IMG/VR virus record: IMGVR_UViG_3300048056_000025
Coordinates: 1-35,751 of that record
Source of the DNA: a virus
Strand: one strand, 5' to 3'
Length of the DNA stretch: 35,751 nt
The stretch's first letter is position 1, and each line of letters starts with the position of its first letter. The notes beneath the pieces are model-generated. The model made no database searches. It was not told the DNA's origin and was given only the letters and a program-made list of their open reading frames with translations. Of this stretch, positions 14,209 to 22,158 are shown one piece after another. Made by a program: the position numbers and the translations under genes.

Positions 14209-14245
14209 CGCGGGCAGACTCCCGCGATTGACGCCTCTCCAGGCG
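14209..14245 (+). other. Two tandem hairpins before the scaffold gene
   Basis: CGCGGG (14209-14214) pairs with CCCGCG (14221-14226) across six bases. CGCCT (14232-14236) then pairs with AGGCG (14241-14245) across four. They lie between the stop at 14208 and the scaffold ATG at 14262. No U tract follows, so mRNA processing or stability is more likely than termination. Confidence 0.4.
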
Positions 14246-14261
14246 AACGTATGGAGGACTC

Positions 14262-14933
14262 ATGACTGACGACCCGACCACGCCGACAGCGGCACCCACA
14301 GGAGGAGACGGCGACCTCGCGAAGTATCGCGACATGGCCGACCGAAGAAAGCGACAGCGGGATGAGCACGCGGCGGCACTGTCCGCAGCGAATACCCGCC
14401 TTGCTGAACTCGAGTCCGCGGAGCGAGAGCGCAAGGGAGCCCTTGAGACGGCGGAACAGGAGCGCGCTCGCAAGGCTGGCGAATTCGAGAGCATCGAAGC
14501 AAGCCTGAATGCGAAGATCGCGGAACTGGAAGCCGAGCGCGAGGCGCTGACCGGAGAGGTCGGAACCTACCGCACCGCGACCCAGTCCGAGATCGATGCA
14601 CTCCTCGACGGCAGAGATGACGCAGACGAGATCCGCAAAGACCTGGACGGTATCCCGCTCGAGCGGCAGTTGTCCATCGTCAAGCGGACGGCAACGGCAG
14701 GACCGCCGCAGCCCATCCCGGGGCCTGGTGGTCAACCTCGACGGCCTGGTGGCGGCATTGGCGGTAAGCCAACCCTCACCCCGGAGGAGGAAGCCGAAGC
14801 CAAGTCTCGTGGGTGGACCACGCCTGAACAGCTCGAGCGGTTCGCTGCGCAGCTCGCCAAGACGCGGGCGGCACGCGAGGCGCGGCAGTCCGGGGCATCT
14901 GGTCCTACGATCATCACTCCGAAGGCAGGGTAA
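14262..14933 (+). CDS. Capsid scaffold-like protein
   Basis: This 223-residue protein starts at ATG 14262 with TATGGAGGACTC upstream. Residues about 20-110 are an uninterrupted charged coiled coil (RRKRQRDEHAAALSAANTRL and RARKAGEFESIEASLNAKIA). A Pro/Gly-rich linker follows (residues about 145-165) and then a C-terminal helical segment rich in Arg/Ala. This layout, upstream of the capsid genes, is typical of scaffold proteins that guide procapsid assembly. No protease motif is seen, so it is probably released without cleavage or by an undetected enzyme. Confidence 0.7.
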   Translation: MTDDPTTPTAAPTGGDGDLAKYRDMADRRKRQRDEHAAALSAANTRLAELESAERERKGALETAEQERARKAGEFESIEASLNAKIAELEAEREALTGEVGTYRTATQSEIDALLDGRDDADEIRKDLDGIPLERQLSIVKRTATAGPPQPIPGPGGQPRRPGGGIGGKPTLTPEEEAEAKSRGWTTPEQLERFAAQLAKTRAAREARQSGASGPTIITPKAG

Positions 14934-14936
14934 GTC

Positions 14937-15395
14937 ATGGGTAAGCAAGACAGAGACAGCAGGAACGAAACCGATCACATCGAAACCGAAGTGCCGAAAG
15001 CGCACCAGATCGCGGACTTCCCCGGCGTGGAGAAGATCAACGTCACAAAGGATTTCAGCAAAGAGAATCCGAGCGACGTGATCGACCCTCACCCGGGGCT
15101 CAAGTATCGCCTCATCAACGCGCCCCGCAAGGGACGCAGGGCCAAGGCGAAGGCGATGGGCTACCTGCCCAACCCGCCGAACAAGCACGGGGAGATTGCC
15201 CAGACCGTGGGCGACAACGAGGGCCAGGAACTCTGGGCCTGCACCCGCGAAGTGTTCGACGCCCGAACCAAGGTCAAGGGCGATGCGGCCAAGGCGAAGT
15301 CTGATGCGATGACTGCGGATGCCGTGCGTAAGGCGCGGGCCGCTGGCGGCAAGATGGTTGACGCTGTGATCAAGAGGACCGGTATCGACAGGTAA
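14937..15395 (+). CDS. Hypothetical head-region protein
   Basis: This 152-residue protein starts at ATG 14937, four bases after the scaffold stop, with only a weak ribosome site. It is polar and acidic at the start (DSRNETDHIETEVPKAHQIA), then basic (NAPRKGRRAKAKAMGYLPN), then an Ala/Lys helix. It may be a minor head protein. No family is recognised. Confidence 0.55.
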   Translation: MGKQDRDSRNETDHIETEVPKAHQIADFPGVEKINVTKDFSKENPSDVIDPHPGLKYRLINAPRKGRRAKAKAMGYLPNPPNKHGEIAQTVGDNEGQELWACTREVFDARTKVKGDAAKAKSDAMTADAVRKARAAGGKMVDAVIKRTGIDR

Positions 15396-15402
15396 CCGGT
15401 CC
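15376..15402 (+). other. Perfect hairpin upstream of the decoration-like gene
   Basis: GGACCGGT (15376-15383) pairs with ACCGGTCC (15395-15402) around an 11-base loop containing the stop codon of the previous gene. The ribosome site AGGAG starts at 15403, right after the stem. It may protect or position the capsid mRNA or modulate translation. Confidence 0.45.
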
Positions 15403-15415
15403 AGGAGATCCGAAC

Positions 15416-15937
15416 ATGGCGAATCCAGACAACCCGGTCGGCTTTGATGTCGTCGGCACCCTCGACGGTGGCGCGATCAAGAAGTCCACTGGCTATTTGA
15501 ACTCCACCCAGACGATTGCAGTGGGCGACCCGCTGATTCTCTCGTCTGGCCGCGTCTCGGTCGCTGCCGCCACAAGCGGCAGCCTCCTCGGCGTGTGCGC
15601 TCCGCAGCTCGGTGTGACCACGCTGGGTGTCAACGTCTTCACCACGCCCGCGCAGGACACGGCGATCCTCTACTACGATGCTCGCCACGTCTTCGCTGGT
15701 CAGTGCTCCGGCACGTATGCCAACACGTACAAGGACGCCCTATGTGACGTGGAAGGCACCACCGGGATCTTCGAGGTCAACGAGAACGCGACCACCGAGA
15801 GCTGCATCCAGATCATCGACGAGATCACCGGGAACTACCGTGGCCGAACCGGGCTGACCACGGGGGCGAACAGCATCGTCAAGTTCAAGATTGTCAAGCC
15901 CATGGGTGGCGGTCAGACCGCTGACCAGACGTCGTAG
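15416..15937 (+). CDS. Head decoration-like structural protein
   Basis: This 173-residue protein starts at ATG 15416 (AGGAGATCCGAAC upstream). It is Ala/Gly/Thr/Ser-rich and beta-prone, beginning ANPDNPVGFDVVGTLDGG and containing DPLILSSGRVSVAAATSG and LGVCAPQ. These match the general pattern of small capsid decoration proteins encoded just before the major capsid gene. Such proteins bind the outside of the mature capsid and stabilise it. Identification is by pattern and position. Confidence 0.65.
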   Translation: MANPDNPVGFDVVGTLDGGAIKKSTGYLNSTQTIAVGDPLILSSGRVSVAAATSGSLLGVCAPQLGVTTLGVNVFTTPAQDTAILYYDARHVFAGQCSGTYANTYKDALCDVEGTTGIFEVNENATTESCIQIIDEITGNYRGRTGLTTGANSIVKFKIVKPMGGGQTADQTS

Positions 15938-15952
15938 GGAGGGGGTTAGAAA

Positions 15953-16858
15953 ATGGCTCTCGATAGAAGCGCATTCGCTGACCTCGTCGCTACCAACTTC
16001 GACATGATCTATGTCGACATCGCCACGGCCGGTGCTCCGTCCGATGCGATCTTCAACACTGCGTCCAGCACGCAGCAGTCCGAGAAGTCCAGCGGCATGG
16101 TTGCCGGTGGGTACCTCACCGAGAAGGATGAGGGCGACGACATGGTCGCTCTCACCGCTCACCAGAACTATGACGGCACGCTGACCCATGCCACGCTGGC
16201 TGGCTACTACGAGATCACCGAGGAGCTGCTCGAGGACGACCAGACGTCCAGCATCCGACAGCTCGAGCGAGCCCTTGCCGTGATCGCGTTCAACACCCGC
16301 GAGCAGCTCCGCATGAACTTCCTGGTCGCTGGCTTCACCACGAACGGGAACGACGGATCCACCCTGTGGGCGACCGACCACACCAGTCTCGGCGGCGGCG
16401 CCGACTGGGCGAACCGCCCCGCGACCGAGCTGGACATCAGCCCAGCCAACTGGCGCACGGCCCTGTCGAGCTTCTACCAGCTCAAGGATCACTACGGCAT
16501 GGCCCGCGAGCAGATGCCGACCGTGAGCCTGTTCAACCCTGACGAGTTCATGTACGCGAAGGAGATCATCAAGTCCGCGTATGTGGCCGACAGCAACAAC
16601 CGGAACGAGAGCCAGTGGCAGGGCATCGCGGAGCCGGTGCAGTCCGCTCGGTGGACCGACACCGACGCCTGGGCTCTGTTCGGTGACAAGTCCATGCACG
16701 GTATCGTGCAGTTTGAGCGCGTGGCTCCAGGCGTGCAGTGGCTTCAGGGCTCCGACTCTGACTTCCACACCGGCAACATGCGCGGGCGTGTCCGGGCTCG
16801 TTGGAGCCAGGGCGACCAGATGTCGGGCCTCGGCACCTGGGGCACCACGGGAATCTAG
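15953..16858 (+). CDS. Major capsid protein
   Basis: This 301-residue protein starts at ATG 15953 with a very strong ribosome site (GGGAGGGGG). Size, position between the decoration-like gene and the next structural block, and composition fit an HK97-fold capsid protein of the Mu gpT/phage capsid type. A long helix near residues 92-115 (SIRQLERALAVIAFNTREQL) could be the spine helix. GADWANRPATELDISPANWR and FNPDEFMYAKEIIKSAYVAD follow in the P/A domain region, and the C-terminus has GRVRARW. No separate protease gene or cleavage site is evident. Confidence 0.8.
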   Translation: MALDRSAFADLVATNFDMIYVDIATAGAPSDAIFNTASSTQQSEKSSGMVAGGYLTEKDEGDDMVALTAHQNYDGTLTHATLAGYYEITEELLEDDQTSSIRQLERALAVIAFNTREQLRMNFLVAGFTTNGNDGSTLWATDHTSLGGGADWANRPATELDISPANWRTALSSFYQLKDHYGMAREQMPTVSLFNPDEFMYAKEIIKSAYVADSNNRNESQWQGIAEPVQSARWTDTDAWALFGDKSMHGIVQFERVAPGVQWLQGSDSDFHTGNMRGRVRARWSQGDQMSGLGTWGTTGI

Positions 16859-16867
16859 GGAGGGATC

Positions 16868-18316
16868 ATGCGACACCTCCGAAATCAGTTCGGGCGTACC
16901 AGGTGGGGGGCTTGCCTCCTCGCGTTGTGCGCAACTCTCGTCTTCTCCTTCGCCGTCTCTGCCCTGCCTCCCGAGGGCGACGGCTTCACCAGCATTCGGA
17001 TCACTCCGAAGAACTACAGCACGAACGCCCTGGTCGTGATCAATCCGAGCACCGGTTCGTCTGTCTACACCATGACCAAGGCTGGCGCTGTGACCTACGG
17101 CGGCGCGCAGACGTTCAACTCCACGACCACGTGGGGCACGGCAGGGAGTATCGACTTCAACGGCACCAGCATTGACCTCGACCCCACGACCGACGTCACC
17201 TGCGACATGGACGCGGGGAAGAACATCACGTTCACCGTTTCCGACACCGAGGCTGATGCGTTTCTGATTCAAGAGGGTTCCAGCGCCTATCTTGACATCA
17301 CCACGACCAACTCCAGCGAGGCCATCAACCTTGGAAACGCAACGACCAACCCAGACGTGAACATCCTTGGATCAGGGACCGTGGCCATCGCTGGCCCGGT
17401 TGACGGGGCCGGTGCTGCTGACTTCGCTGGCGACTTCTCTGTCGCAACCAGCAACTTCACCGTTGCATCGGCCACGGGCAACACGCTGGTTGCTGGCACC
17501 CTGACCTCGACCGGCGCCCTTGACGTCAACGCAGCGGCCGACATCTCAGGGGCGCTGGTTCTCTCTGCTACCACTGGCGATGCTCTGTCTGTGGCCTCTG
17601 GCGCCGCTATCGACAATGACGGCACGCTCGATCAGAACGGCAACGTGGACATGGCAGGTAACGTGGTTCTGTCTGGGTCCAGCAAGACCATCTCGGCGGC
17701 GTCTCTGGTGGACATGAACGCCGGTGCCGACGTTGGCGGCGCTGCACTCAACCTGTCGTTTGCGGGCGATGCCCTGACGATGGGGGCAGGCAACGACGCC
17801 AGCATGGACGGCTACGTGGCCCACGGCACCGGCACGCCAGACAAGGTGGTCGCCGGAACTGACGCCGTGCTCTATGTGACCGGGGCCAGCGAGTTCGACG
17901 GCTTGAGCTACTTCGACGCCGATGTGGCCTTCGCCGCTGACATCCTCGTGGCCGTGGACACCAACCTTCAGGGCGAACTCGAGACCAACGGCGTCCTGAA
18001 GTTCGACAACATCGCGGCCAAGACGGCGGCGTATGCCCCGGCTGCTGCGACCACTGACTACATCCTCACGGTGACGGCGGCAGCGGGGTCCTGGACCTAT
18101 GCCTACCCCGAGGAGGACTGCGATGCTGCGGCCGACATCGGCCGGATCATCAAGGTCAAGTGTGCCGCTTCTGGGGCCACTGGCTGTGCGGCTCGCCCAA
18201 TCACCATCACCCCGGAGACGGCGACCATCGACGGCGCCGCGTCCCTGGTGCTGTCTTCTGACTACGCGGCCGTTGAGCTTCTGTGCTCGGCCGTTAACAC
18301 CCTGCTCGTCTTCTAG
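16868..18316 (+). CDS. Exported beta-repeat protein, possible head fibre or surface protein
   Basis: This 482-residue protein starts at ATG 16868 (GGGAGGGATC upstream). Residues 1-33 are a full Sec signal: basic start (RHLRNQFGRTR), hydrophobic core (LLALCATLVFSFAV), and SALPPE at the likely cleavage. Residues about 120-350 are low-complexity Ala/Gly/Ser/Asp repeats of beta-helix type (TGNTLVAGTLTSTGALDVNA). The C-terminal 90 residues end in a fibre-tip pattern (ITPETATIDGAASLVLSSDY). A virion protein assembled in the cytoplasm should not need a signal, so it may instead be exported to the cell surface. No family is recognised for the full chain. Confidence 0.7.
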   Translation: MRHLRNQFGRTRWGACLLALCATLVFSFAVSALPPEGDGFTSIRITPKNYSTNALVVINPSTGSSVYTMTKAGAVTYGGAQTFNSTTTWGTAGSIDFNGTSIDLDPTTDVTCDMDAGKNITFTVSDTEADAFLIQEGSSAYLDITTTNSSEAINLGNATTNPDVNILGSGTVAIAGPVDGAGAADFAGDFSVATSNFTVASATGNTLVAGTLTSTGALDVNAAADISGALVLSATTGDALSVASGAAIDNDGTLDQNGNVDMAGNVVLSGSSKTISAASLVDMNAGADVGGAALNLSFAGDALTMGAGNDASMDGYVAHGTGTPDKVVAGTDAVLYVTGASEFDGLSYFDADVAFAADILVAVDTNLQGELETNGVLKFDNIAAKTAAYAPAAATTDYILTVTAAAGSWTYAYPEEDCDAAADIGRIIKVKCAASGATGCAARPITITPETATIDGAASLVLSSDYAAVELLCSAVNTLLVF

Positions 18317-18330
18317 GGGAGGGAGGTAAA

Positions 18331-18825
18331 ATGGCCTATACCCCGAGTGTCCTGGCTTGGAACGGACCCGTTACCAAGTCCCCCACGCTCTCTGGCACTG
18401 GTGCCCAGAGCGACAACCTTTTTACGGTTACCGGCGCCTGCGAGTGCATCGTGCGCGGTCGCGTGACCACGGCCTCGACCAACATGACGGTTCTACAGCT
18501 CGAGGAGTATGACGGCACGGCTGCGGTGGACATCACCGCGAGCGGCGTGACGCTGTCTGCCCTCGCTGCTGGAACCGCCGTCTTCCGCAACGGCCTCGCT
18601 GCGTCCACGCTTGCCCTTTCGGACAACGCGGCTGGCGACGTGATCGAGGGCGGTGACGCTGGTCAGAACGGCGTGGAGACGAGCTTCATCGTCAACGCCA
18701 AGACGGCCGTCACCACGTACATCCGAGCGACGTACAGCTCCACCGAGAACCCCGACAGCGGCGTGATTGAGTGGACCTGCTATTGGCGTCCGCTGTTCTC
18801 TGGCAGCGGCGTGGTCGCAGCCTAA
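18331..18825 (+). CDS. Beta-rich structural protein without signal
   Basis: This 164-residue protein starts at ATG 18331 (GGGAGGGAGGTAAA upstream). It has no hydrophobic N-terminus, unlike its neighbours. It alternates small and hydrophobic residues (NLFTVTGACECIVRGRVTTA, then AAVDITASGVTLSALAAGT) in the manner of a beta sandwich, and ends with IEWTCYWRPLF. It may be a decoration or fibre-associated protein. Its place between two exported proteins suggests a shared role, but this is not shown. Confidence 0.65.
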   Translation: MAYTPSVLAWNGPVTKSPTLSGTGAQSDNLFTVTGACECIVRGRVTTASTNMTVLQLEEYDGTAAVDITASGVTLSALAAGTAVFRNGLAASTLALSDNAAGDVIEGGDAGQNGVETSFIVNAKTAVTTYIRATYSSTENPDSGVIEWTCYWRPLFSGSGVVAA

Positions 18826-18843
18826 CTGAAACCCTAACCGGTG

Positions 18844-18867
18844 GGCCGGGGGCGCAAGCCCTCGGCC
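18844..18867 (+). terminator. Strong GNRA-loop hairpin after the capsid-region genes
   Basis: GGCCGGGGGC (18844-18853) pairs with GCCCTCGGCC (18858-18867) around a GCAA tetraloop, with one G-U pair. Only TT follows, so termination is uncertain. It lies 19 bases past the stop at 18825. Confidence 0.45.
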
Positions 18868-18873
18868 TTCCGC

Positions 18874-18948
18874 CTCTGCCCACGCGCCGCCTTGGCCTGC
18901 CTCCGGGGTGTGTTGCTCGGGTTGTTCCGCGCTTAGGCGTGGGCAGAG
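18874..18948. other. 12-bp perfect inverted repeat
   Basis: CTCTGCCCACGC (18874-18885) is exactly complementary to GCGTGGGCAGAG (18937-18948), enclosing 51 bases. With the GNRA hairpin it fills the non-coding gap at 18826-18959. It could be an RNA regulatory element, a processing site or a recombination scar between two gene blocks. Confidence 0.5.
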
Positions 18949-18959
18949 TCGGAGGGCCG

Positions 18960-19139
18960 ATGGTAACGAAATCCTATCCGCCGATTCCTAGCTCCAATCC
19001 GAAGTGCACCTACGTAACCTGCCGCATCTGCGGCTGGGCAGTGAGCGACGAAACAAGCCCGCGCAAGGCTCTTGACTTTGGCGACGGGACAGGCATTTGC
19101 GAAACCGACCTAGACGACGACAGAGGAGAATCGAAATGA
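18960..19139 (+). CDS. Small zinc-ribbon-like protein
   Basis: This 59-residue protein starts at ATG 18960 (GGAGGGCCG upstream) and overlaps the next gene by ATGA. CTYVTCRICGW near residues 15-25 and a single Cys near residue 48 could bind zinc. The end is acidic (ETDLDDDRGES). Function is not recognised. Its place at the start of the signal-peptide group suggests a regulatory or assembly role. Confidence 0.55.
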   Translation: MVTKSYPPIPSSNPKCTYVTCRICGWAVSDETSPRKALDFGDGTGICETDLDDDRGESK

Positions 19140-19666
19140 AGCGAACCGGAATCGGAATCCTTGCCGCCGTCTTGGTTGTCGGTGTCGCCGCGACCGCGTG
19201 GGCTGTGCACAACCGCAGCATGGTGGCGTTCGCGTCTGCCGTGCTGCCTGCTGCCAGCGCGTGGGCGACCGGAAACGACAACCAGTGCGAGGGCGACAGG
19301 GCGCGGCTACTGGCCCGCTATACCACGCACGCCAGCGGGGCCAACGGTCGCGCCGAGTACAAGGTGGAAATCGGCTACGACCTCGACACGAAGGGCACCG
19401 TCGTCTGGTTCCCATATGCCGTGTGCGACGATGCCGCCGCTGGGCAGGCTGTGACCAACGACCTCTCGGAATGGGAGGCGACTTGCTATGCGCGGGTGTG
19501 GACGTTCAACACGCCTGCCAAGGTTAGCACCACGATGGAGTTGCCCGTGCTTGAATTCGACATGTTCGGGGCAAGATACATTCGAGTGTCCGCGAGAGAA
19601 GTCGGGGATACGACCAACAGGGGCTCGTTCGCTGCTTCCTGGGTTTGCGCGAGCACGGACATCTAG
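19136..19666 (+). CDS. Exported protein with Sec signal
   Basis: This 176-residue protein starts at ATG 19136. Residues 1-23 form a Sec signal (MKRTGIGILAAVLVVGVAAT, then AWA before the mature start). The mature part has four Cys spaced over the chain (NQCEGD, AVCDDA, ATCYAR, WVCAST), suiting two disulfide bonds in the periplasm or outside the cell. The fold looks beta-rich (AEYKVEIGYDLDTKGTVVWF). No family is recognised. It is translationally coupled to the zinc-ribbon gene and lies directly upstream of a large fibre-like gene. Confidence 0.65.
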   Translation: MKRTGIGILAAVLVVGVAATAWAVHNRSMVAFASAVLPAASAWATGNDNQCEGDRARLLARYTTHASGANGRAEYKVEIGYDLDTKGTVVWFPYAVCDDAAAGQAVTNDLSEWEATCYARVWTFNTPAKVSTTMELPVLEFDMFGARYIRVSAREVGDTTNRGSFAASWVCASTDI

Positions 19667-19675
19667 GGGGCTGAC

Positions 19676-21811
19676 ATGCAGAAGACGATCACCTTCGCCG
19701 CCCTCTCCGGAGTGATCCTCGGCCTGCTCATCTGGCAGGCTACCGGCTGCCTCGACGCGCAGGCTGGCGACTCCGCTCCCTCGGCCACCGAGATGATCTC
19801 GAGCGGCGGTGCGGCCATCAACCCAACCACCACCGACATCACCCTCGGCTCTGGCCTGCAACTGTTCCTCGACGACGGCACCGCCTGCACCGACCCGGGC
19901 ATCGCGTTCTCGTCGGAGGATTCTGGATTCAGCATTGCGGGTGCTGCGCAGATGGCGATGTGCGTTGCCGACAGCAGAGTCGGAGAGTTCAACACCAACG
20001 GTATCTCTGTCATCGGCGCAGAGATCGAGGCCCCCGGTTCGCTGACTCTGCAAGACGGCGCGTTCTACGGGCACACCTCGACGGCCGCGAGCGGCAACGA
20101 GATGTCCATTGTGGCCACCCCTGGCAGCGCACGAACGAGCGACCTCGTGAACTTCCAGATGGTCGGCACCGACGCCAACAACACCGTGTTGAACCTGGCG
20201 ACCAACGACGTTGGCGGTTCGTTCATTTCGATGCACGACGGGTCGGCCGATGTGCTCACCGTCTCCCAGCCTGGAGTGCTCACCCTCGGCGCAACCGCGA
20301 GCATCAGCCAGACGAGCACCGCCGCCGCTGCCAGCGATACCCGCACGTTCACCCCGGGCGCCGCATTCACCGGCGACTCGGTGAGCTATTCCTGCGTCGG
20401 CACCGATCACAATGGCACCTGTCTCAACGTCAGCCAGTCGGACGCCAACGGCAACGTGTTCACGTTTGGCAACGGCACCACCGACCTGATGAGCCTGTCG
20501 CAGACCGGCACGTTCGCAATGGGCGACGGCACGCGGCAGACGATCACCTCGACGCAGACCACCGGCACCGAACTCGCCATCACGGCCACGCCGGGTAGCA
20601 ACCGCTCATCCGACATCATGTCGATCACGGCGGCTGGCGCCAACTGGACGGGTGGGTATGGGCTGTCTTTCGACGTAACCGCAGATGCCAGCATTGGCGC
20701 GCTAAAGGCAGACCTTCGGTCTGTGTCCACGCACTCATATCTCGACATCTATCAGTCGGGAACAATCGCATGGGAGGCGCAGACCCAATCTTCTGGCGGG
20801 TTGCTGTGGAGGCTGGGCCGAGATATAGGGTCCGGAAATGCCGTCACATTCGACGCGGACTCGGGCCGCGAAATTACCGACACCAACGATCATCAGTCAA
20901 TGTTTGAGGTGCAGGGCCGGGTCAACCAGACGGGCACGGCTTCTTTTTCCGGCATCTCGTGGTCCCCGCAGGCAATCACCTCCGAGGGCGACGGCACCTC
21001 CGGCACCGGGAACGCGGCGTATCGCGCCAACTGGCCCGCTGGGTACGCCACTGGCCACGACGGGGCAGCGGGTGGGGCCTACCTCATCAGCAACTCCGTC
21101 AACGGCGCGGCGCCGAACTACACCGTGGGCTCCGATGGCATCGTGACCGCAGTCACGCCTCGCGGCGAAATGACCATGTATGAGGCGGCGCAGGCGCTCG
21201 ACATCGACACCGCCCAGAAGTACGTCGGCGCCATCGGCTTCTCCACGGGAGACGTGCAGGGGTTCACGTTCGACGCGGGCCGAATCGTTGACGCCAACAT
21301 CACCAGCGAGGCCGACAATACGGTGGTGAGAATCGTCACCAGTGCGGCCCACGGGCTGACCACCGGCGACATCGTAACCATTACGGGGGCCAACAACGCG
21401 GGCCACGACGGCATCACCGCTGTCACCGTGATTGATGCTACCACGTTTGACTGCGACGATCTTACCTATGTGGCCGGGGCTGGCGCATCTGCTGCGGTGG
21501 TCTATGAGCCCTCGTATCTGGAGGCTGGCGCGACATCTGCGGGCGAATACGAAATCGGCATGAACGTCTCGATGGAGCACGCATCTGGCGGCGCTGCACA
21601 GGTCATCAAGTGGGAGGTCAACGTCAACGCGACCGAGCCTGACAAGTGCGTCGGTGAGTCGAACATCGCCAACGCCGCGCTTGAGACGGTCTCGAGTTCG
21701 TGCTTCCAGACCATCGCTGCTGGCGACAGAGTATGGCTCGCGATCAAGAACCAGACCGCCGCAATCGACATGACTATCCAGCACGCCAACGTCCACCTGA
21801 AAAGGTTCTAG
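19676..21811 (+). CDS. Large exported fibre-like protein with 78-residue repeats
   Basis: This 711-residue protein starts at ATG 19676 (AGGGGGCTGAC upstream). Residues 5-24 are hydrophobic and end in ATGC at 22-25, a possible but imperfect lipobox; otherwise a Sec signal. Two repeats of exactly 78 residues occupy 123-200 and 201-278 and a degenerate third follows to about 362, each beginning near LTL and containing VGTD. Residues about 540-605 (SAAHGLTTGDIVTITGANNA, then VTVIDATTFDCD) match the E1-FCCH-like beta domain common in phage tail fibres. It could be an adhesin on the virion or a host-surface protein. Cys are few and mostly paired. Confidence 0.7.
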   Translation: MQKTITFAALSGVILGLLIWQATGCLDAQAGDSAPSATEMISSGGAAINPTTTDITLGSGLQLFLDDGTACTDPGIAFSSEDSGFSIAGAAQMAMCVADSRVGEFNTNGISVIGAEIEAPGSLTLQDGAFYGHTSTAASGNEMSIVATPGSARTSDLVNFQMVGTDANNTVLNLATNDVGGSFISMHDGSADVLTVSQPGVLTLGATASISQTSTAAAASDTRTFTPGAAFTGDSVSYSCVGTDHNGTCLNVSQSDANGNVFTFGNGTTDLMSLSQTGTFAMGDGTRQTITSTQTTGTELAITATPGSNRSSDIMSITAAGANWTGGYGLSFDVTADASIGALKADLRSVSTHSYLDIYQSGTIAWEAQTQSSGGLLWRLGRDIGSGNAVTFDADSGREITDTNDHQSMFEVQGRVNQTGTASFSGISWSPQAITSEGDGTSGTGNAAYRANWPAGYATGHDGAAGGAYLISNSVNGAAPNYTVGSDGIVTAVTPRGEMTMYEAAQALDIDTAQKYVGAIGFSTGDVQGFTFDAGRIVDANITSEADNTVVRIVTSAAHGLTTGDIVTITGANNAGHDGITAVTVIDATTFDCDDLTYVAGAGASAAVVYEPSYLEAGATSAGEYEIGMNVSMEHASGGAAQVIKWEVNVNATEPDKCVGESNIANAALETVSSSCFQTIAAGDRVWLAIKNQTAAIDMTIQHANVHLKRF

Positions 21812-21819
21812 GAGAGAGC

Positions 21820-22158
21820 ATGGCTGACAAGACGACCACCACGATCATCGCGCTGGCGGCTCTGACTGCTGGCGCCATCGGCGGGAGCACGCTGCTTCCC
21901 GCCGCGTCTGCCACCGAGGTGGACGTGCCCGAGTACGCGGAGATCGTTGCCGAGGGCGGCGACCTTGCCGACCTTCGCAGCGCGGCGGCGTACAAGGTCC
22001 AGCGGATGCGGGCGATCAAGCGGGCCAAGGTCATCGGCGTGCTCGACTGGATTCGCGTTAATAAGCCTGCCGTGTGGGCGCAGATCATGGCGGCTGTGCA
22101 GGCCAACTGGGACAACGCCTATCCGCCGCCAGAGCCCGAGCCTGTGGAGCCCAAGTAG
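21820..22158 (+). CDS. Small exported or membrane-anchored protein
   Basis: This 112-residue protein starts at ATG 21820 (AGGAGAGAGC upstream). Residues about 8-31 (TIIALAALTAGAIGGSTLLP) are hydrophobic and followed by AASA, so a cleaved signal is possible. The rest is a charged helix (YKVQRMRAIKRAKVIGVLDW) and a Pro/Glu-rich tail (YPPPEPEPVEPK). It is the fourth hydrophobic-start protein of the block. It touches the next gene with a TAGTG junction. Confidence 0.55.
   Translation: MADKTTTTIIALAALTAGAIGGSTLLPAASATEVDVPEYAEIVAEGGDLADLRSAAAYKVQRMRAIKRAKVIGVLDWIRVNKPAVWAQIMAAVQANWDNAYPPPEPEPVEPK

Noticed and set aside
15740-17272. Long leftward open frame of 510 codons opposite the capsid gene
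   Set aside because: Antisense shadow caused by high-GC codon use; no ribosome site or domain, and the rightward capsid genes are well supported. The same applies to long leftward frames at 14097-15188, 19307-20410 and 20897-21796.
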